Source: an uncultured Flavobacteriaceae bacterium
GTDB taxonomy: Bacteria > Bacteroidota > Bacteroidia > Flavobacteriales > Flavobacteriaceae
Assembly: GCA_938020445.1 (NCBI GenBank)
Contig: CALIIC010000146.1
Coordinates: 1-52,973, forward strand
DNA length: 52,973 bases
Direction: 5' to 3'
Positions within the stretch are counted from its first letter, which is position 1. The number at the start of each line of letters is the position of its first letter. The translations under genes were made by a program, and so were the position numbers. The notes below the pieces were generated by a model that worked only from the letters and a program-made list of their open reading frames with translations, searched no databases and was not told the DNA's origin. Of the stretch, positions 17,119 to 25,278 are shown in pieces.

Positions 17119-19959
17119 CTAAAAACTATAACTAACACCCAAGCTCAGGGTTGATCCACTGGTGTAGGAACGAACCGTTTCCTCGGTTTCAATACCGGTT
17201 GTACTTGGTCGTACCAGCTGTGTTCTTTTGATGTCTGGATTTAAGAGATTCCTTCCGATAAAACGAAGTCTCCAATGAGCCCCAAACTCTTTGATCAAAA
17301 CTGCATCCAAGGTGACAAATCCCTTTTCTATGATTGCGTCGTTATAGAACGTTTCGCTCTGACTTTGTATTTCCGGTGCGCCTAACGCAAATACTTTATC
17401 AGAGGCATAATTCGCAGTCAAAGATGCGGAAAAGGGGTTTTCTGAAGGTGTTGAAAAGTTTATGCTTGTGTTAAGTATCCAGTCCGAAGCGCCCTGTAAA
17501 TCGGTTTTTGTTAAGCCTTTGTAACGAAAAGTTCTAATAAAGGTTCCGTCGAGGTCACGAACCTCTTTCAGGTCCTGCTCATGCCACATTCGCGAAAGGT
17601 TAAAATTCAAGCCTAAATCAAAACCAGTGGGAGTTTCAGCTTCCTTGTCCGCTTTTAATAGGTCTATTTTTGTTTCAAGTTCCAGACCATATACTTCGGC
17701 CTGATCTCCGGAATTGAAATACGAAAATACCCCTGCAGAACCACGATCCTGCACTTTGTTGATGGGGTCTTGAATGTCTTTATAAAAAGCGGCTAGCGAA
17801 ATTAACTGGCCGTTTGAAGGGAAGTACTCCCATTTCAAATCGTAGTTAAAGTTATTGGAAGCTTCCAGATTGGGATTTCCACGAGTCACTTGCCCTGTTT
17901 GAGATACATACTCAAAAGGAGCAATTTCCTTGAATTCAGGTAGGGTAATGGTTTTGCTAACGGCTAAACGCAAACCATGTTTTTCGCTTAGTCCGTATTT
18001 TACATTTAAGCTCGGGTACAAGTTGCTGTACGCTTTTTCAGTGCTGCCGACCCTTCCCGGGATGTTCCCCACATCGTAATTCACATTAATATCATCGTTC
18101 TGATACCGGAGCCCTACATTGAAATTCCATTTCTTTAAGCCCACGTTAAAGTCGGCAAAGGCCGCTTTGGAATCGAGTTCGCCATCATATAAATCTGCCT
18201 GCAATTCATTCAATTGTAATACGGCATCGGCACCAACCAGATTTGAGGCTACGAAGATACTTGACAAATCATCTATTGATGTAGGGTTGATTGCGTTGGT
18301 AAAGGCCTCTTCGATTCCAACAAACTGAGAACGGAAATCACGTTGTTTGTTTCGATAGTTTACGCCCAATGCTACTTGGAATGATTTTTGGTTTTCCTCA
18401 TCTTGTAAAATATCAAGGACATCTTTTAAATACCCATTGAATTCGTTGTCGCTTATTTCTTGTCGCGATTTTCGCTGTTGAAATCCACCAGTACGTCCCA
18501 ATTGTACGAAGTCCGATTCCGGGTCAAAGTTGACCTCGTTTCGAATACGGTTCGGTTCATCGGCCTTTACACGGTTATAACCTGCTGCCCACTCTAGCGT
18601 ATTTTTTTCGGTCAAACGGTGCGTCCCCAGAAGTTGTGTTACCAACAATTGGGTTTGTTTGATGTTTTGATCGCGTACAAATTGGAACAAGCCTTCGGCC
18701 GGGTCGGTTTCCTCAAAGATAGTACCCTCCCCGTTTCTACCACCTTCAAAAACCTGCTCACTAAGTTTATTGACAAAGAAAGTACTCGATTTTACTTTAT
18801 GCTTTTCGTTGATCAGATATTTTAAATCCAATAACCCGCTTGTGGTAACCTTCTTGCTATAGGTAGTTGCATCGGTAAGGGTGTCATCAATAAAGTTGGA
18901 TCGGAACTGACGAAACAATCCTTCTCCGTACTCATATGATTGTGATTGTGATGCCGTTAGGAAAGCCGAAAACTTTTCTTTGATCTTTTTCCCCGCGGCG
19001 ATACTGTAGTTGTAGTTTACCGGAGAACTTTGTTTTTGAGTGTTCCAACTTTGTACGGTGGTAAGGTCTCTGGTAGAGGCGTTTTGATCGTAAAAACCGA
19101 AATCTACATTGCGTTGATTCGGGGAAACCTTAAAATTATCGAACACACCGCTTTTCGCAACATTGGTGTTGATTCCTATACGACTGCTTACATTTAGTTC
19201 CTCGGAACCTCGAAGTTCACGAGAGGTTACGTCTATCGTACCAGACGATTGATCGGCGGAAGACTGCGCTGAATAGGTCTTGCTTACGCTTACGTTTTGG
19301 ATTACCCGGGTGGGGAAAAGACCAAGGTCGATGTTTTTCTTTTCCACATCATCCGAAGGAATGGGTAAGCCGTTTAAGGTGGTCGATAAATACCGATCTC
19401 CCAAGCCACGTACAAAAACATCTCCGGAAGCCTCACTACTGGAAACACCTGAAATTTTGGTCGTAGCGGTCGCCACATCGGAAACCCCTATTTTTTGCAA
19501 TTGCTGGGCTCCAATACTTTCCTTGATTTCCACTGCCTTCTTTTGGTCTAAAAGAAGGGCTACTTCTGAATCCTTTCTGGCAGAAGTGGTTACGATGACT
19601 TCATCAAGGGCCATGCCCTGAGAAGCACTCAATGGTGCATTGATCGTGGTGACTTTCCCAGCTTCGACGGTAATATTGGGCAGTTCCAATGTCTCGTATC
19701 CCAAATAACTAAAAACTATGGTATATGTACCCGGTTCTAGACTGGCAATTTCGTACAGTCCGTCAAAATCTGATTGTGTTCCTTTAGTGGTGCCTTTGAT
19801 CAAGATATTCGCAAAGGGCAACGGGTCGTCGTTTTGCTCTTTGTCAATTAGCTTTCCGGCGATACTTCCCGTATCTTGGGCACTTACAAACATTCCTGAA
19901 ATAAGTGCTAGTACTAAAATGGTAATTCTCAATGTATCGGTTTTAGAATTTCGCTGCAA
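17119..19959 (-). CDS. TonB-dependent receptor with N-terminal carboxypeptidase-regulatory domain
   Basis: Up to 946 residues. The signal peptide ends LISGMFVSAQ. Residues ~30-115 are a CarboxypepD_reg-like beta-sandwich (GSIAGKLIDKE, ANILIKGTTKGTQSDFDG). The plug has DVFVRGLGDRYLSTTLNGLP, and a 22-strand-type barrel ends in the expected aromatic residue (LSLGVSYSF). It imports a ligand across the outer membrane using TonB energy. The start is uncertain: the first in-frame start is TTG at 19959, which overlaps a -7-like box (TTCTTTG, 19957-19963), and a TTG at 19932 would give a compact signal peptide. Its partner lipoprotein gene follows. The divergent gene is a PhoB-like regulator, so phosphate-linked control is likely. 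Confidence 0.92.
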   Translation of the reverse strand: MQRNSKTDTLRITILVLALISGMFVSAQDTGSIAGKLIDKEQNDDPLPFANILIKGTTKGTQSDFDGLYEIASLEPGTYTIVFSYLGYETLELPNITVEAGKVTTINAPLSASQGMALDEVIVTTSARKDSEVALLLDQKKAVEIKESIGAQQLQKIGVSDVATATTKISGVSSSEASGDVFVRGLGDRYLSTTLNGLPIPSDDVEKKNIDLGLFPTRVIQNVSVSKTYSAQSSADQSSGTIDVTSRELRGSEELNVSSRIGINTNVAKSGVFDNFKVSPNQRNVDFGFYDQNASTRDLTTVQSWNTQKQSSPVNYNYSIAAGKKIKEKFSAFLTASQSQSYEYGEGLFRQFRSNFIDDTLTDATTYSKKVTTSGLLDLKYLINEKHKVKSSTFFVNKLSEQVFEGGRNGEGTIFEETDPAEGLFQFVRDQNIKQTQLLVTQLLGTHRLTEKNTLEWAAGYNRVKADEPNRIRNEVNFDPESDFVQLGRTGGFQQRKSRQEISDNEFNGYLKDVLDILQDEENQKSFQVALGVNYRNKQRDFRSQFVGIEEAFTNAINPTSIDDLSSIFVASNLVGADAVLQLNELQADLYDGELDSKAAFADFNVGLKKWNFNVGLRYQNDDINVNYDVGNIPGRVGSTEKAYSNLYPSLNVKYGLSEKHGLRLAVSKTITLPEFKEIAPFEYVSQTGQVTRGNPNLEASNNFNYDLKWEYFPSNGQLISLAAFYKDIQDPINKVQDRGSAGVFSYFNSGDQAEVYGLELETKIDLLKADKEAETPTGFDLGLNFNLSRMWHEQDLKEVRDLDGTFIRTFRYKGLTKTDLQGASDWILNTSINFSTPSENPFSASLTANYASDKVFALGAPEIQSQSETFYNDAIIEKGFVTLDAVLIKEFGAHWRLRFIGRNLLNPDIKRTQLVRPSTTGIETEETVRSYTSGSTLSLGVSYSF

Positions 19960-19984
19960 AGAACGCGCGAGGGTGTAAAAGCGA

Positions 19985-20033
19985 TGTTACGCCTGTGTTA
20001 AACATTTATTTCGGGAGCGTTACCTTAATGTTA
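19985..20033. promoter_or_regulatory. Pho-box-like array of 11-bp-phased direct repeats
   Basis: TGTTA at 19985-19989, TGTTA at 19996-20000, CGTTA at 20018-20022 and TGTTA at 20029-20033 lie at offsets 0, 11, 33 and 44. This is two pairs of 5-bp words with 11-bp repeat spacing. PhoB-type OmpR-family regulators bind paired direct repeats with 11-bp spacing (TGTCA-N6-TGTCA in enterics). The array sits between the TonB receptor gene and the PhoB-like gene and reads toward the latter. Binding is inferred. Confidence 0.5.
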
Positions 20034-20057
20034 TGATATTAAATGAAGGTTAAGTGG

Positions 20058-20088
20058 TTTTGAGCTAAGCGTATTATCTTTACATTTG
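20058..20088 (+). promoter_or_regulatory. Promoter of the PhoB-like regulator
   Basis: TTTTG (20058-20062) and TACATTTG (20081-20088) match the Bacteroidota -33 and -7 elements with an 18-base spacer, 25 bases before the ATG at 20114. The 11-bp-phased repeat array ends 24 bases upstream of the -33 box. Confidence 0.6.
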
Positions 20089-20113
20089 AGTGTCTAAGTA
20101 ATCTAAGAAACCG

Positions 20114-20803
20114 ATGAAAAAAAGCGAGATAAAGATTCTATTAGTAGATGATGAGCCCGATATACTGGAAATTGTCGGGTATAACCTCTCAGCAGAAGGA
20201 TACCAGGTTTTCACTGCAAAAAATGGCATGGAAGGCGTTGAAAAAGCCAAAAAGAAAGAACCGCATTTGATTATTTTGGATGTAATGATGCCCGAAATGG
20301 ATGGAATCGAAGCTTGCGAAATCATACGTGGCACTCCTGGACTGGAGCAAACCATCATTACTTTTTTGACCGCTCGAGGTGAAGATTACTCACAAGTAGC
20401 CGGTTTTGATGCCGGCGCAGACGATTATATTACCAAGCCTATAAAGCCAAAAGTACTGGTAAGCAAGGTGAAGGCGTTGCTCCGAAGACTTAAAGAAGAT
20501 GCCAACAAACAAGACGAAGATATCTTTAGGGTCGGGAACCTGGTCATTAACCGAGAGGAGTATAAGATTGTAAATGATGGGGTCGAAATTGTTTTGCCCC
20601 GAAAAGAGTTTGAGCTACTTTCCTTGCTAAGCTCAAAACCCAATAAAGTGTTCAAGCGCGAAGTAATCTTGGACCGGGTTTGGGGCAATGAGGTAGTGGT
20701 AGGTGGCCGCACCATTGATGTGCACATCCGAAAACTCCGGGAGAAAATAGGGGAAGACCATTTTAAGACGGTAAAAGGCGTTGGGTATAAATTTGTGGTG
20801 TAG
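20114..20803 (+). CDS. PhoB-like OmpR-family response regulator
   Basis: 229 residues. The receiver domain (about 6-122) has the acidic pocket D12/D13, phospho-acceptor D56 in LIILDVMMPEMDG, Thr in FLTARG and Lys in DDYITKPIKP. The winged-helix DNA-binding domain (about 130-229) ends VGGRTIDVHIRKLREKIG and VKGVGYKFVV. It is a cytosolic transcription factor activated by the kinase encoded 90 bases downstream. A TATTTTTG box in that gap may give the kinase a second promoter. The kinase subtype and the adjacent TonB receptor make a phosphate-starvation regulator the best guess, but no pst or phoU gene is in the window. Confidence 0.93.
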   Translation: MKKSEIKILLVDDEPDILEIVGYNLSAEGYQVFTAKNGMEGVEKAKKKEPHLIILDVMMPEMDGIEACEIIRGTPGLEQTIITFLTARGEDYSQVAGFDAGADDYITKPIKPKVLVSKVKALLRRLKEDANKQDEDIFRVGNLVINREEYKIVNDGVEIVLPRKEFELLSLLSSKPNKVFKREVILDRVWGNEVVVGGRTIDVHIRKLREKIGEDHFKTVKGVGYKFVV

Positions 20804-20893
20804 GTTTTTGTTTAATTTGACCTTTTAAAGCTGTAGCGTAAAGGTTATTTTTGTGCTGAAGGGCAGTGTTACGAAAATTCAAGAAATTCCTCA

Positions 20894-21949
20894 ATGGCCA
20901 TACGACTTAAGAAATCTTATCGGTTCGCATTTCGTTCGGCTTTTTTGATTACCCTTGGCTCGGCATTACTTCTCGGCGGGCTTCTTTTCTTTCTAGACTC
21001 GGTTAACTGGATTTTTTTAGTGCTATTCAGTGTCCTTTTTTTTTCAATCTCCTTTTTAGTTCTTCAATACCGTATACAGCGCTTTATTTATCAAAGAATT
21101 AAAAAAATCTATGATGATGTAGCCCTTTTGGAATCTTCTTCGATGACCTCGGACCCGGTTACGACAGACATGAGAACCTTGACCGAGGAAATTGAAAAAT
21201 TTGCGAAGGATAAGAAAATCGAAATAGACACGCTGAAGATTCGCGAAGAATATCGAAAAGATTTTCTAGGAAACGTCGCCCATGAGCTGAAAACCCCCTT
21301 GTTTACGGTTCAGGGGTATTTGGAAACCCTTTTGGACGGTGCCATAGATGATAAAAACGTTCGAAAAAAATACCTGCAACGGGCGAATAAGGCGGTAGAT
21401 CGTCTTATTTATATTGTAAAAGACCTCGATTTGATCACCAAACTGGAGGCAGGTGAACTACATGTAGATCCATCTGAGTTCGATATTATAGAGCTGATTC
21501 AGAATGTGTTTGAATTGTTGGAGATGAAATCGACCAAAAAAGAGATCTTACTCACCTTCGATATTGAATATCCCGAACCTATTTATGTGAACGCCGATAG
21601 GGAGAAAATTCAACAGGTACTTACCAATTTGTTAGTGAACTCAATTAAGTATGGTCAAAAGCAAGGGACGACCGAGGTAAGTGTTGAGAACTTGATTCGG
21701 AACAAGATCATCATACGAGTTACCGATAACGGTGAGGGTATTCCCGAACAACATGTGCCGCGTCTTTTTGAACGATTTTATCGGGTAGACAAAAGTGGTA
21801 GTCGTAACGAAGGCGGATCCGGTCTTGGTCTTTCTATCGTAAAGCATATCATTGAGGCCCACGGGGAGAAAATTTATGTTGAAAGCGTAGAAGAAGTAGG
21901 ATCTGAATTTTCTTTTACCTTGGAGAAAATGAGTACTGCCAAGGAGTAG
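20894..21949 (+). CDS. PhoR-like sensor histidine kinase
   Basis: 351 residues. Two N-terminal membrane helices (about 14-34 and 38-57) are separated by only a few residues, so there is essentially no periplasmic sensor. The dimerisation/phospho-acceptor box is GNVAHELKTPLFTVQGYLET with His130, the N-box is NLLVNSIKYG, and the ATP lid is DNGEGIPE followed by GGSGLGLSIVK. The sequence around His130 is of PhoR type. Lack of an extracellular domain fits sensing through partner proteins, as PhoR does through Pst/PhoU. It phosphorylates the regulator encoded upstream. trmB follows after 37 bases. Confidence 0.93.
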   Translation: MAIRLKKSYRFAFRSAFLITLGSALLLGGLLFFLDSVNWIFLVLFSVLFFSISFLVLQYRIQRFIYQRIKKIYDDVALLESSSMTSDPVTTDMRTLTEEIEKFAKDKKIEIDTLKIREEYRKDFLGNVAHELKTPLFTVQGYLETLLDGAIDDKNVRKKYLQRANKAVDRLIYIVKDLDLITKLEAGELHVDPSEFDIIELIQNVFELLEMKSTKKEILLTFDIEYPEPIYVNADREKIQQVLTNLLVNSIKYGQKQGTTEVSVENLIRNKIIIRVTDNGEGIPEQHVPRLFERFYRVDKSGSRNEGGSGLGLSIVKHIIEAHGEKIYVESVEEVGSEFSFTLEKMSTAKE

Positions 21950-21986
21950 TTTTTTGCTAGCTTTGCAAGTATCAAATTCTGGTTCG

Positions 21987-22658
21987 GTGGGAAGCAAAAA
22001 CAAGCTAAAGAGATTTAAGGAGAACGAAACCTTCAAAAACGTACTTCAACCTGATAGGGAAATAGTTGCAGCGGGCAAATGTGAATTGAAAGGCCAATGG
22101 GCCGCACATTTTGGCAATACCAATCCGCTTGTATTGGAATTGGGCTGTGGCAAGGGAGAATATACCCTTGGGCTTGCCGAAAAAAATGCCGATAAAAATT
22201 TCATAGGGGTTGATATCAAAGGTGCTCGTTTTTGGAGAGGTGCAAAGACGGCTTTGGAGGAAAAACGGGAAAACGTGGCGTTTCTGCGTTCCCAAATTGA
22301 ATTAATAGATTTGTTGTTTGCACCAGGGGAAGTAGATGAGATATGGATTACTTTCCCAGACCCCCAGATAAAATATAAGCGTACGAAACACCGAATGACC
22401 AATCGGCAATTCCTTGATAAGTACAAACAGATTTTGTGCCCGGGAGGAACCGTACACCTCAAAACAGATAGTGAGTTCATGCACGGGTACACACTTGGTA
22501 TTTTGCAAGGGCTTGAGCTCGATATTATATACGCAAACCATGATGTTTATAAGAATGCAGGTAGCCCAAAAGAGGTTTTAGGAATACAAACGTTCTATGA
22601 AAAGCAGTACCTTGAAAAAGGGAAACCGATCACTTATATTCAATTCAAGTTTAACTAG
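21987..22658 (+). CDS. trmB: tRNA (guanine-N7-)-methyltransferase
   Basis: 223 residues when started at the GTG at 21987, which gives the family-typical N-terminus (M)GSKNKLKRFKENE. A TTG at 21954 would add 11 unrelated residues starting five bases after the kinase stop. VLELGCGKGEYTLGLAE is the SAM-binding loop, FIGVDIKGARFWRGAK follows, and the TrmB signature is WITFPDPQIKYKRTKHR. It forms m7G46 in the variable loop of tRNAs. The LysE gene begins one base after its stop. Confidence 0.93.
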   Translation: MGSKNKLKRFKENETFKNVLQPDREIVAAGKCELKGQWAAHFGNTNPLVLELGCGKGEYTLGLAEKNADKNFIGVDIKGARFWRGAKTALEEKRENVAFLRSQIELIDLLFAPGEVDEIWITFPDPQIKYKRTKHRMTNRQFLDKYKQILCPGGTVHLKTDSEFMHGYTLGILQGLELDIIYANHDVYKNAGSPKEVLGIQTFYEKQYLEKGKPITYIQFKFN

Positions 22659-22659
22659 C

Positions 22660-23289
22660 ATGCAGCATTTACTTCTTTTGTTTTTTGCTACATTTTCGGC
22701 AGCCGCCATGGCAACGGTACCGCCGGGACTGTTAAATATGAATGCTGCGAAGGTAAGTGTTGAAAAGGGGAAGCTAAACGGGGTGATCTTTAGTTTGGGA
22801 GTTTCGACCATGATTTTGATTCAGGCGTATATCGCCGTGATGATTTCGAAGTTCCTGTACCGCAACCCGGAAGTAATTGAATGGCTGCTGAAGGTAGCCT
22901 TGGGGGTATTTGCCTTTTTTGCGACCTACTTCTTTATTGCTGCTAGAAGAACCGTTGAAAAGACCCCAAAGAAAATCCGGATAAGCAAGCGAAACAGTTA
23001 TTTGAAAGGTTTTTTGTTGGCTGCCGTGAATTTGTTAACGATACCCTACTACAGCGGACTCAATGCAATGTGGAATGCCTCGGGCTGGATTAAATTCGAG
23101 CTTACCGATATTCTTACCTTTGTTTTGGCCGCCGGTCTGGGAACTTTTTCTGTTTTGTACCTGTACGTTTTTTACTTTAATAAACTCGAAAAACGCACTG
23201 ACGGGTTTTCCAAAAACAGCAACTATATACTAAGTGTATTGATGGTGGTGCTATTTGCCATTACCATCTTTCGAATTTTTTATAAGTAA
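22660..23289 (+). CDS. LysE/RhtB-family amino-acid exporter
   Basis: 209 residues from the ATG at 22660, one base after the trmB stop. An upstream in-frame start would lie inside trmB. It has six membrane helices, with the signature PPGLLNMNAAKVSVEKG after helix 1 (the family GPxxxxxxxxxxxxG loop) and a basic loop between helices 3 and 4 (ARRTVEKTPKKIRISK). The family exports amino acids or analogues by proton exchange. The substrate is not predictable. Its stop overlaps the next start by one base. Confidence 0.82.
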   Translation: MQHLLLLFFATFSAAAMATVPPGLLNMNAAKVSVEKGKLNGVIFSLGVSTMILIQAYIAVMISKFLYRNPEVIEWLLKVALGVFAFFATYFFIAARRTVEKTPKKIRISKRNSYLKGFLLAAVNLLTIPYYSGLNAMWNASGWIKFELTDILTFVLAAGLGTFSVLYLYVFYFNKLEKRTDGFSKNSNYILSVLMVVLFAITIFRIFYK

Positions 23290-23630
23290 TGAATCCTGAA
23301 AATAAGAACTTCTTTCAAAAAGTATATGAGGTTGCGAAACACATTCCCTATGGGCGGGTCACTTCGTATGGAGCCATTGCCAAATACCTAGGCGCTGCCC
23401 GGAGTGCCCGTATGGTGGGGTGGGCAATGAATGGTGCCGGTAGTATGCCAGAAGTACCGGCGCATCGAGTTGTCAATAAAATAGGCCTGCTCACTGGAAA
23501 ACAACATTTTGATGGCACGAACCTCATGCAACAGCTATTGGAAAACGAAGGCATCGAGGTTGTAGATAATCAGATACAGAATTTTGACAAACATTTTTGG
23601 GACCCTTTTTTAGAGTTAGGGGTTGAATGA
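23289..23630 (+). CDS. Alkyltransferase-like (ATL) DNA-damage-binding protein
   Basis: 113 residues, matching only the C-terminal DNA-binding domain of O6-methylguanine-DNA methyltransferase: IPYGRVTSYGAIAKYLG, RMVGWAMNGA (Arg-finger region) and PAHRVVNKIG. The catalytic Cys of the PCHRV motif is Ala58 (P57-A58-H59-R60-V61), so it cannot accept an alkyl group. Proteins of this kind (Atl1, YbaZ) bind O6-alkylguanine and pass the lesion to nucleotide-excision repair. It is translationally coupled to the exporter gene. Confidence 0.9.
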   Translation: MNPENKNFFQKVYEVAKHIPYGRVTSYGAIAKYLGAARSARMVGWAMNGAGSMPEVPAHRVVNKIGLLTGKQHFDGTNLMQQLLENEGIEVVDNQIQNFDKHFWDPFLELGVE

Positions 23631-23675
23631 TCGAATCGGTACAATGTTTTCGAAAAACCAAGATTGAATTTAACA

Positions 23676-23697
23676 TTTGAGTTTGAGTTTGAGTTTG
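23676..23697 (+). repeat. Short hexanucleotide repeat (TTTGAG), 3.7 copies
   Basis: Three TTTGAG units (23676-23693) plus TTTG lie in the 195-base gap between the ATL gene and mrp. It is too short to call functional and is recorded as a possible slippage site. Confidence 0.6.
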
Positions 23698-23779
23698 TCT
23701 CTTCCAACGGTAATCGACCAGTCTTATGTCACCATACTTTATTTCAATCACAACCCTTTAGCTTCTCACACCGATGGTT

Positions 23780-23787
23780 TATCTTTG
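23780..23787 (+). promoter_or_regulatory. -7 promoter element of mrp-nifU
   Basis: TATCTTTG is an exact TAnnTTTG match, 38 bases before the mrp ATG. A TTTAG at 23757-23761, 18 bases upstream, could stand in for the -33 TTG. Confidence 0.45.
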
Positions 23788-23825
23788 TAATTTAGAATTA
23801 GTTTGAATTAGGAAGTAGGATACGT

Positions 23826-24965
23826 ATGAAAATAGAGAAGAAAGAAGTCCTTAAAGCATTGGAAAATATTACGGTTCCGGGGGAAGGCCAAAACATGGTT
23901 GAAAGCGGCGCTGTAAAAAATATTCAAATTTTTGGGGATGAGGTAGAAGTTGATATTACCATTTCCAACCCAAGCTTACAGGCCCGAAAAAAAACAGAGG
24001 TCGAAATTTTAAAGATTATACACCAAGAGGTCTATGCGAAGGCAAAGATAAAGGTGAATATCAAGGTTGATGCGCCAGAGAAGCCAAAGACAAACGAAAT
24101 AAAAGGGAAGCCAATACCTGGTATAAAAAATATCATTGCGGTAGCCTCTGGTAAAGGAGGGGTAGGGAAATCTACGGTAACGGCCAATTTGGCGGTCACT
24201 TTGGCGAAAATGGGCTTTAAAGTAGGGCTGTTGGATGCCGATATCTATGGCCCATCGATGCCTATCATGTTCGATGTGGCGCAGGAGAAGCCTTTGGCGG
24301 TGAATGTGAATGGGAAATCAAAAATGAAACCCGTTGAAAGTTATGGGGTACAAATGCTTTCCATAGGCTTTTTTACCCAACCCAATCAGGCAGTGATTTG
24401 GCGAGGCCCTATGGCGGCAAAAGCGTTGAACCAGATGATATTTGATGCGCACTGGGGAGAGCTCGATTTTATGTTACTTGATTTGCCTCCGGGAACAGGT
24501 GACATTCATTTAAGTATCATGCAGGCCATGCCGGTAACCGGGGCAGTAGTGGTAAGTACCCCTCAGGAAGTGGCCTTGGCAGATGCTCGAAAAGGAGTGG
24601 CCATGTTCCAACAAGACTCTATCAACGTTCCCGTATTGGGAATCGTAGAGAATATGGCGTATTTTACTCCGGAAGAGCTTCCTAACAATAAGTATTTTAT
24701 CTTTGGAAAAGAAGGCGCCAAGAATTTGGCGGAAGATTTGAAGGTTCCCTTTTTAGGGGAGATACCGTTGGTGCAGAGTATTCGAGAGGCCGGTGATATT
24801 GGAAGACCGGCTGCAATGCAGACCGCAACGCCTATTGAAGAGGCGTTCGAAGAACTCACCAAAAATGTAGTACAAGAAGTGGTGGCTCGAAATAAGAGCT
24901 TGCCCCCGACCGAAGCAATTAAAATAACAACAATGGCGGGTTGTTCCGCCGTCAAGAAAAAATAG
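23826..24965 (+). CDS. Mrp/NBP35-family P-loop ATPase, Fe-S carrier
   Basis: 379 residues. An N-terminal MIP18/DUF59 domain (about 5-80) is followed by the deviant Walker A GKGGVGKST at residues 109-117, DADIYGPSMP (Walker B/switch) and LDLPPGTGDIHLS. The family carries and transfers Fe-S clusters to apo-proteins. The CxxC that binds the bridging cluster in canonical Mrp/ApbC is absent: that position reads ENMAYFTPEELPNNKYFIFG, and the only nearby Cys is in the C-terminal MAGCSAVKKK. The NifU-like gene begins one base after its stop, a standard pairing that supports a Fe-S role. Confidence 0.92.
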   Translation: MKIEKKEVLKALENITVPGEGQNMVESGAVKNIQIFGDEVEVDITISNPSLQARKKTEVEILKIIHQEVYAKAKIKVNIKVDAPEKPKTNEIKGKPIPGIKNIIAVASGKGGVGKSTVTANLAVTLAKMGFKVGLLDADIYGPSMPIMFDVAQEKPLAVNVNGKSKMKPVESYGVQMLSIGFFTQPNQAVIWRGPMAAKALNQMIFDAHWGELDFMLLDLPPGTGDIHLSIMQAMPVTGAVVVSTPQEVALADARKGVAMFQQDSINVPVLGIVENMAYFTPEELPNNKYFIFGKEGAKNLAEDLKVPFLGEIPLVQSIREAGDIGRPAAMQTATPIEEAFEELTKNVVQEVVARNKSLPPTEAIKITTMAGCSAVKKK

Positions 24966-24966
24966 T

Positions 24967-25206
24967 ATGACATCTGAAGAGCTAAAAATAAACGTTGAAA
25001 AGGCCTTGGAAGAAATCCGCCCTTTTTTACAGAGCGATGGAGGTGATATCTCATTAATCTCCATAGACAATGAGAACTCTGTAAAAGTACGACTAGAAGG
25101 TGCGTGTGTTGGATGCACGGTGAATCAAATGACACTTAAAAGTGGTGTTGAGATGACCATCAAAAAATATGCACCTCAGATAGAAGAGGTCGTCAACATT
25201 TCTTAA
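24967..25206 (+). CDS. NifU C-terminal-domain Fe-S scaffold/carrier
   Basis: 79 residues, only the Nfu domain: ALEEIRPFLQSDGGDISL, then the cluster-binding CVGC in LEGACVGCTVNQMTL, then GVEMTIKKYAPQIEEV. Two monomers hold one [4Fe-4S] cluster through the CxxC pair and deliver it to target enzymes. It is cotranscribed with the Mrp-like ATPase, which lacks its own CxxC. A stem-loop follows the stop. Confidence 0.95.
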   Translation: MTSEELKINVEKALEEIRPFLQSDGGDISLISIDNENSVKVRLEGACVGCTVNQMTLKSGVEMTIKKYAPQIEEVVNIS

Positions 25207-25216
25207 AGCGGTTGGT

Positions 25217-25243
25217 TCACACTTTATTTCAAGAGAAGTGTGA
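25217..25243 (+). terminator. Stem-loop after nifU-like gene (weak terminator or leader structure)
   Basis: TCACACTT (25217-25224) and AAGTGTGA (25236-25243) form a perfect 8-bp stem with an 11-base loop, 10 bases after the NifU-like stop. No long T-run follows (TTGTATG), so termination is doubtful. It could instead be a leader element for the reductase at 25279. Confidence 0.4.
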
Positions 25244-25278
25244 TTGTATGAAGCTGCGATTTAAACCGTACTTTTTGA

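Noticed and set aside
23676..23697. TTTGAG hexanucleotide repeat as a phase-variation switch
   Set aside because: It has fewer than four units, lies about 130 bases from the mrp start and outside the promoter, and changes in number would not affect a reading frame.
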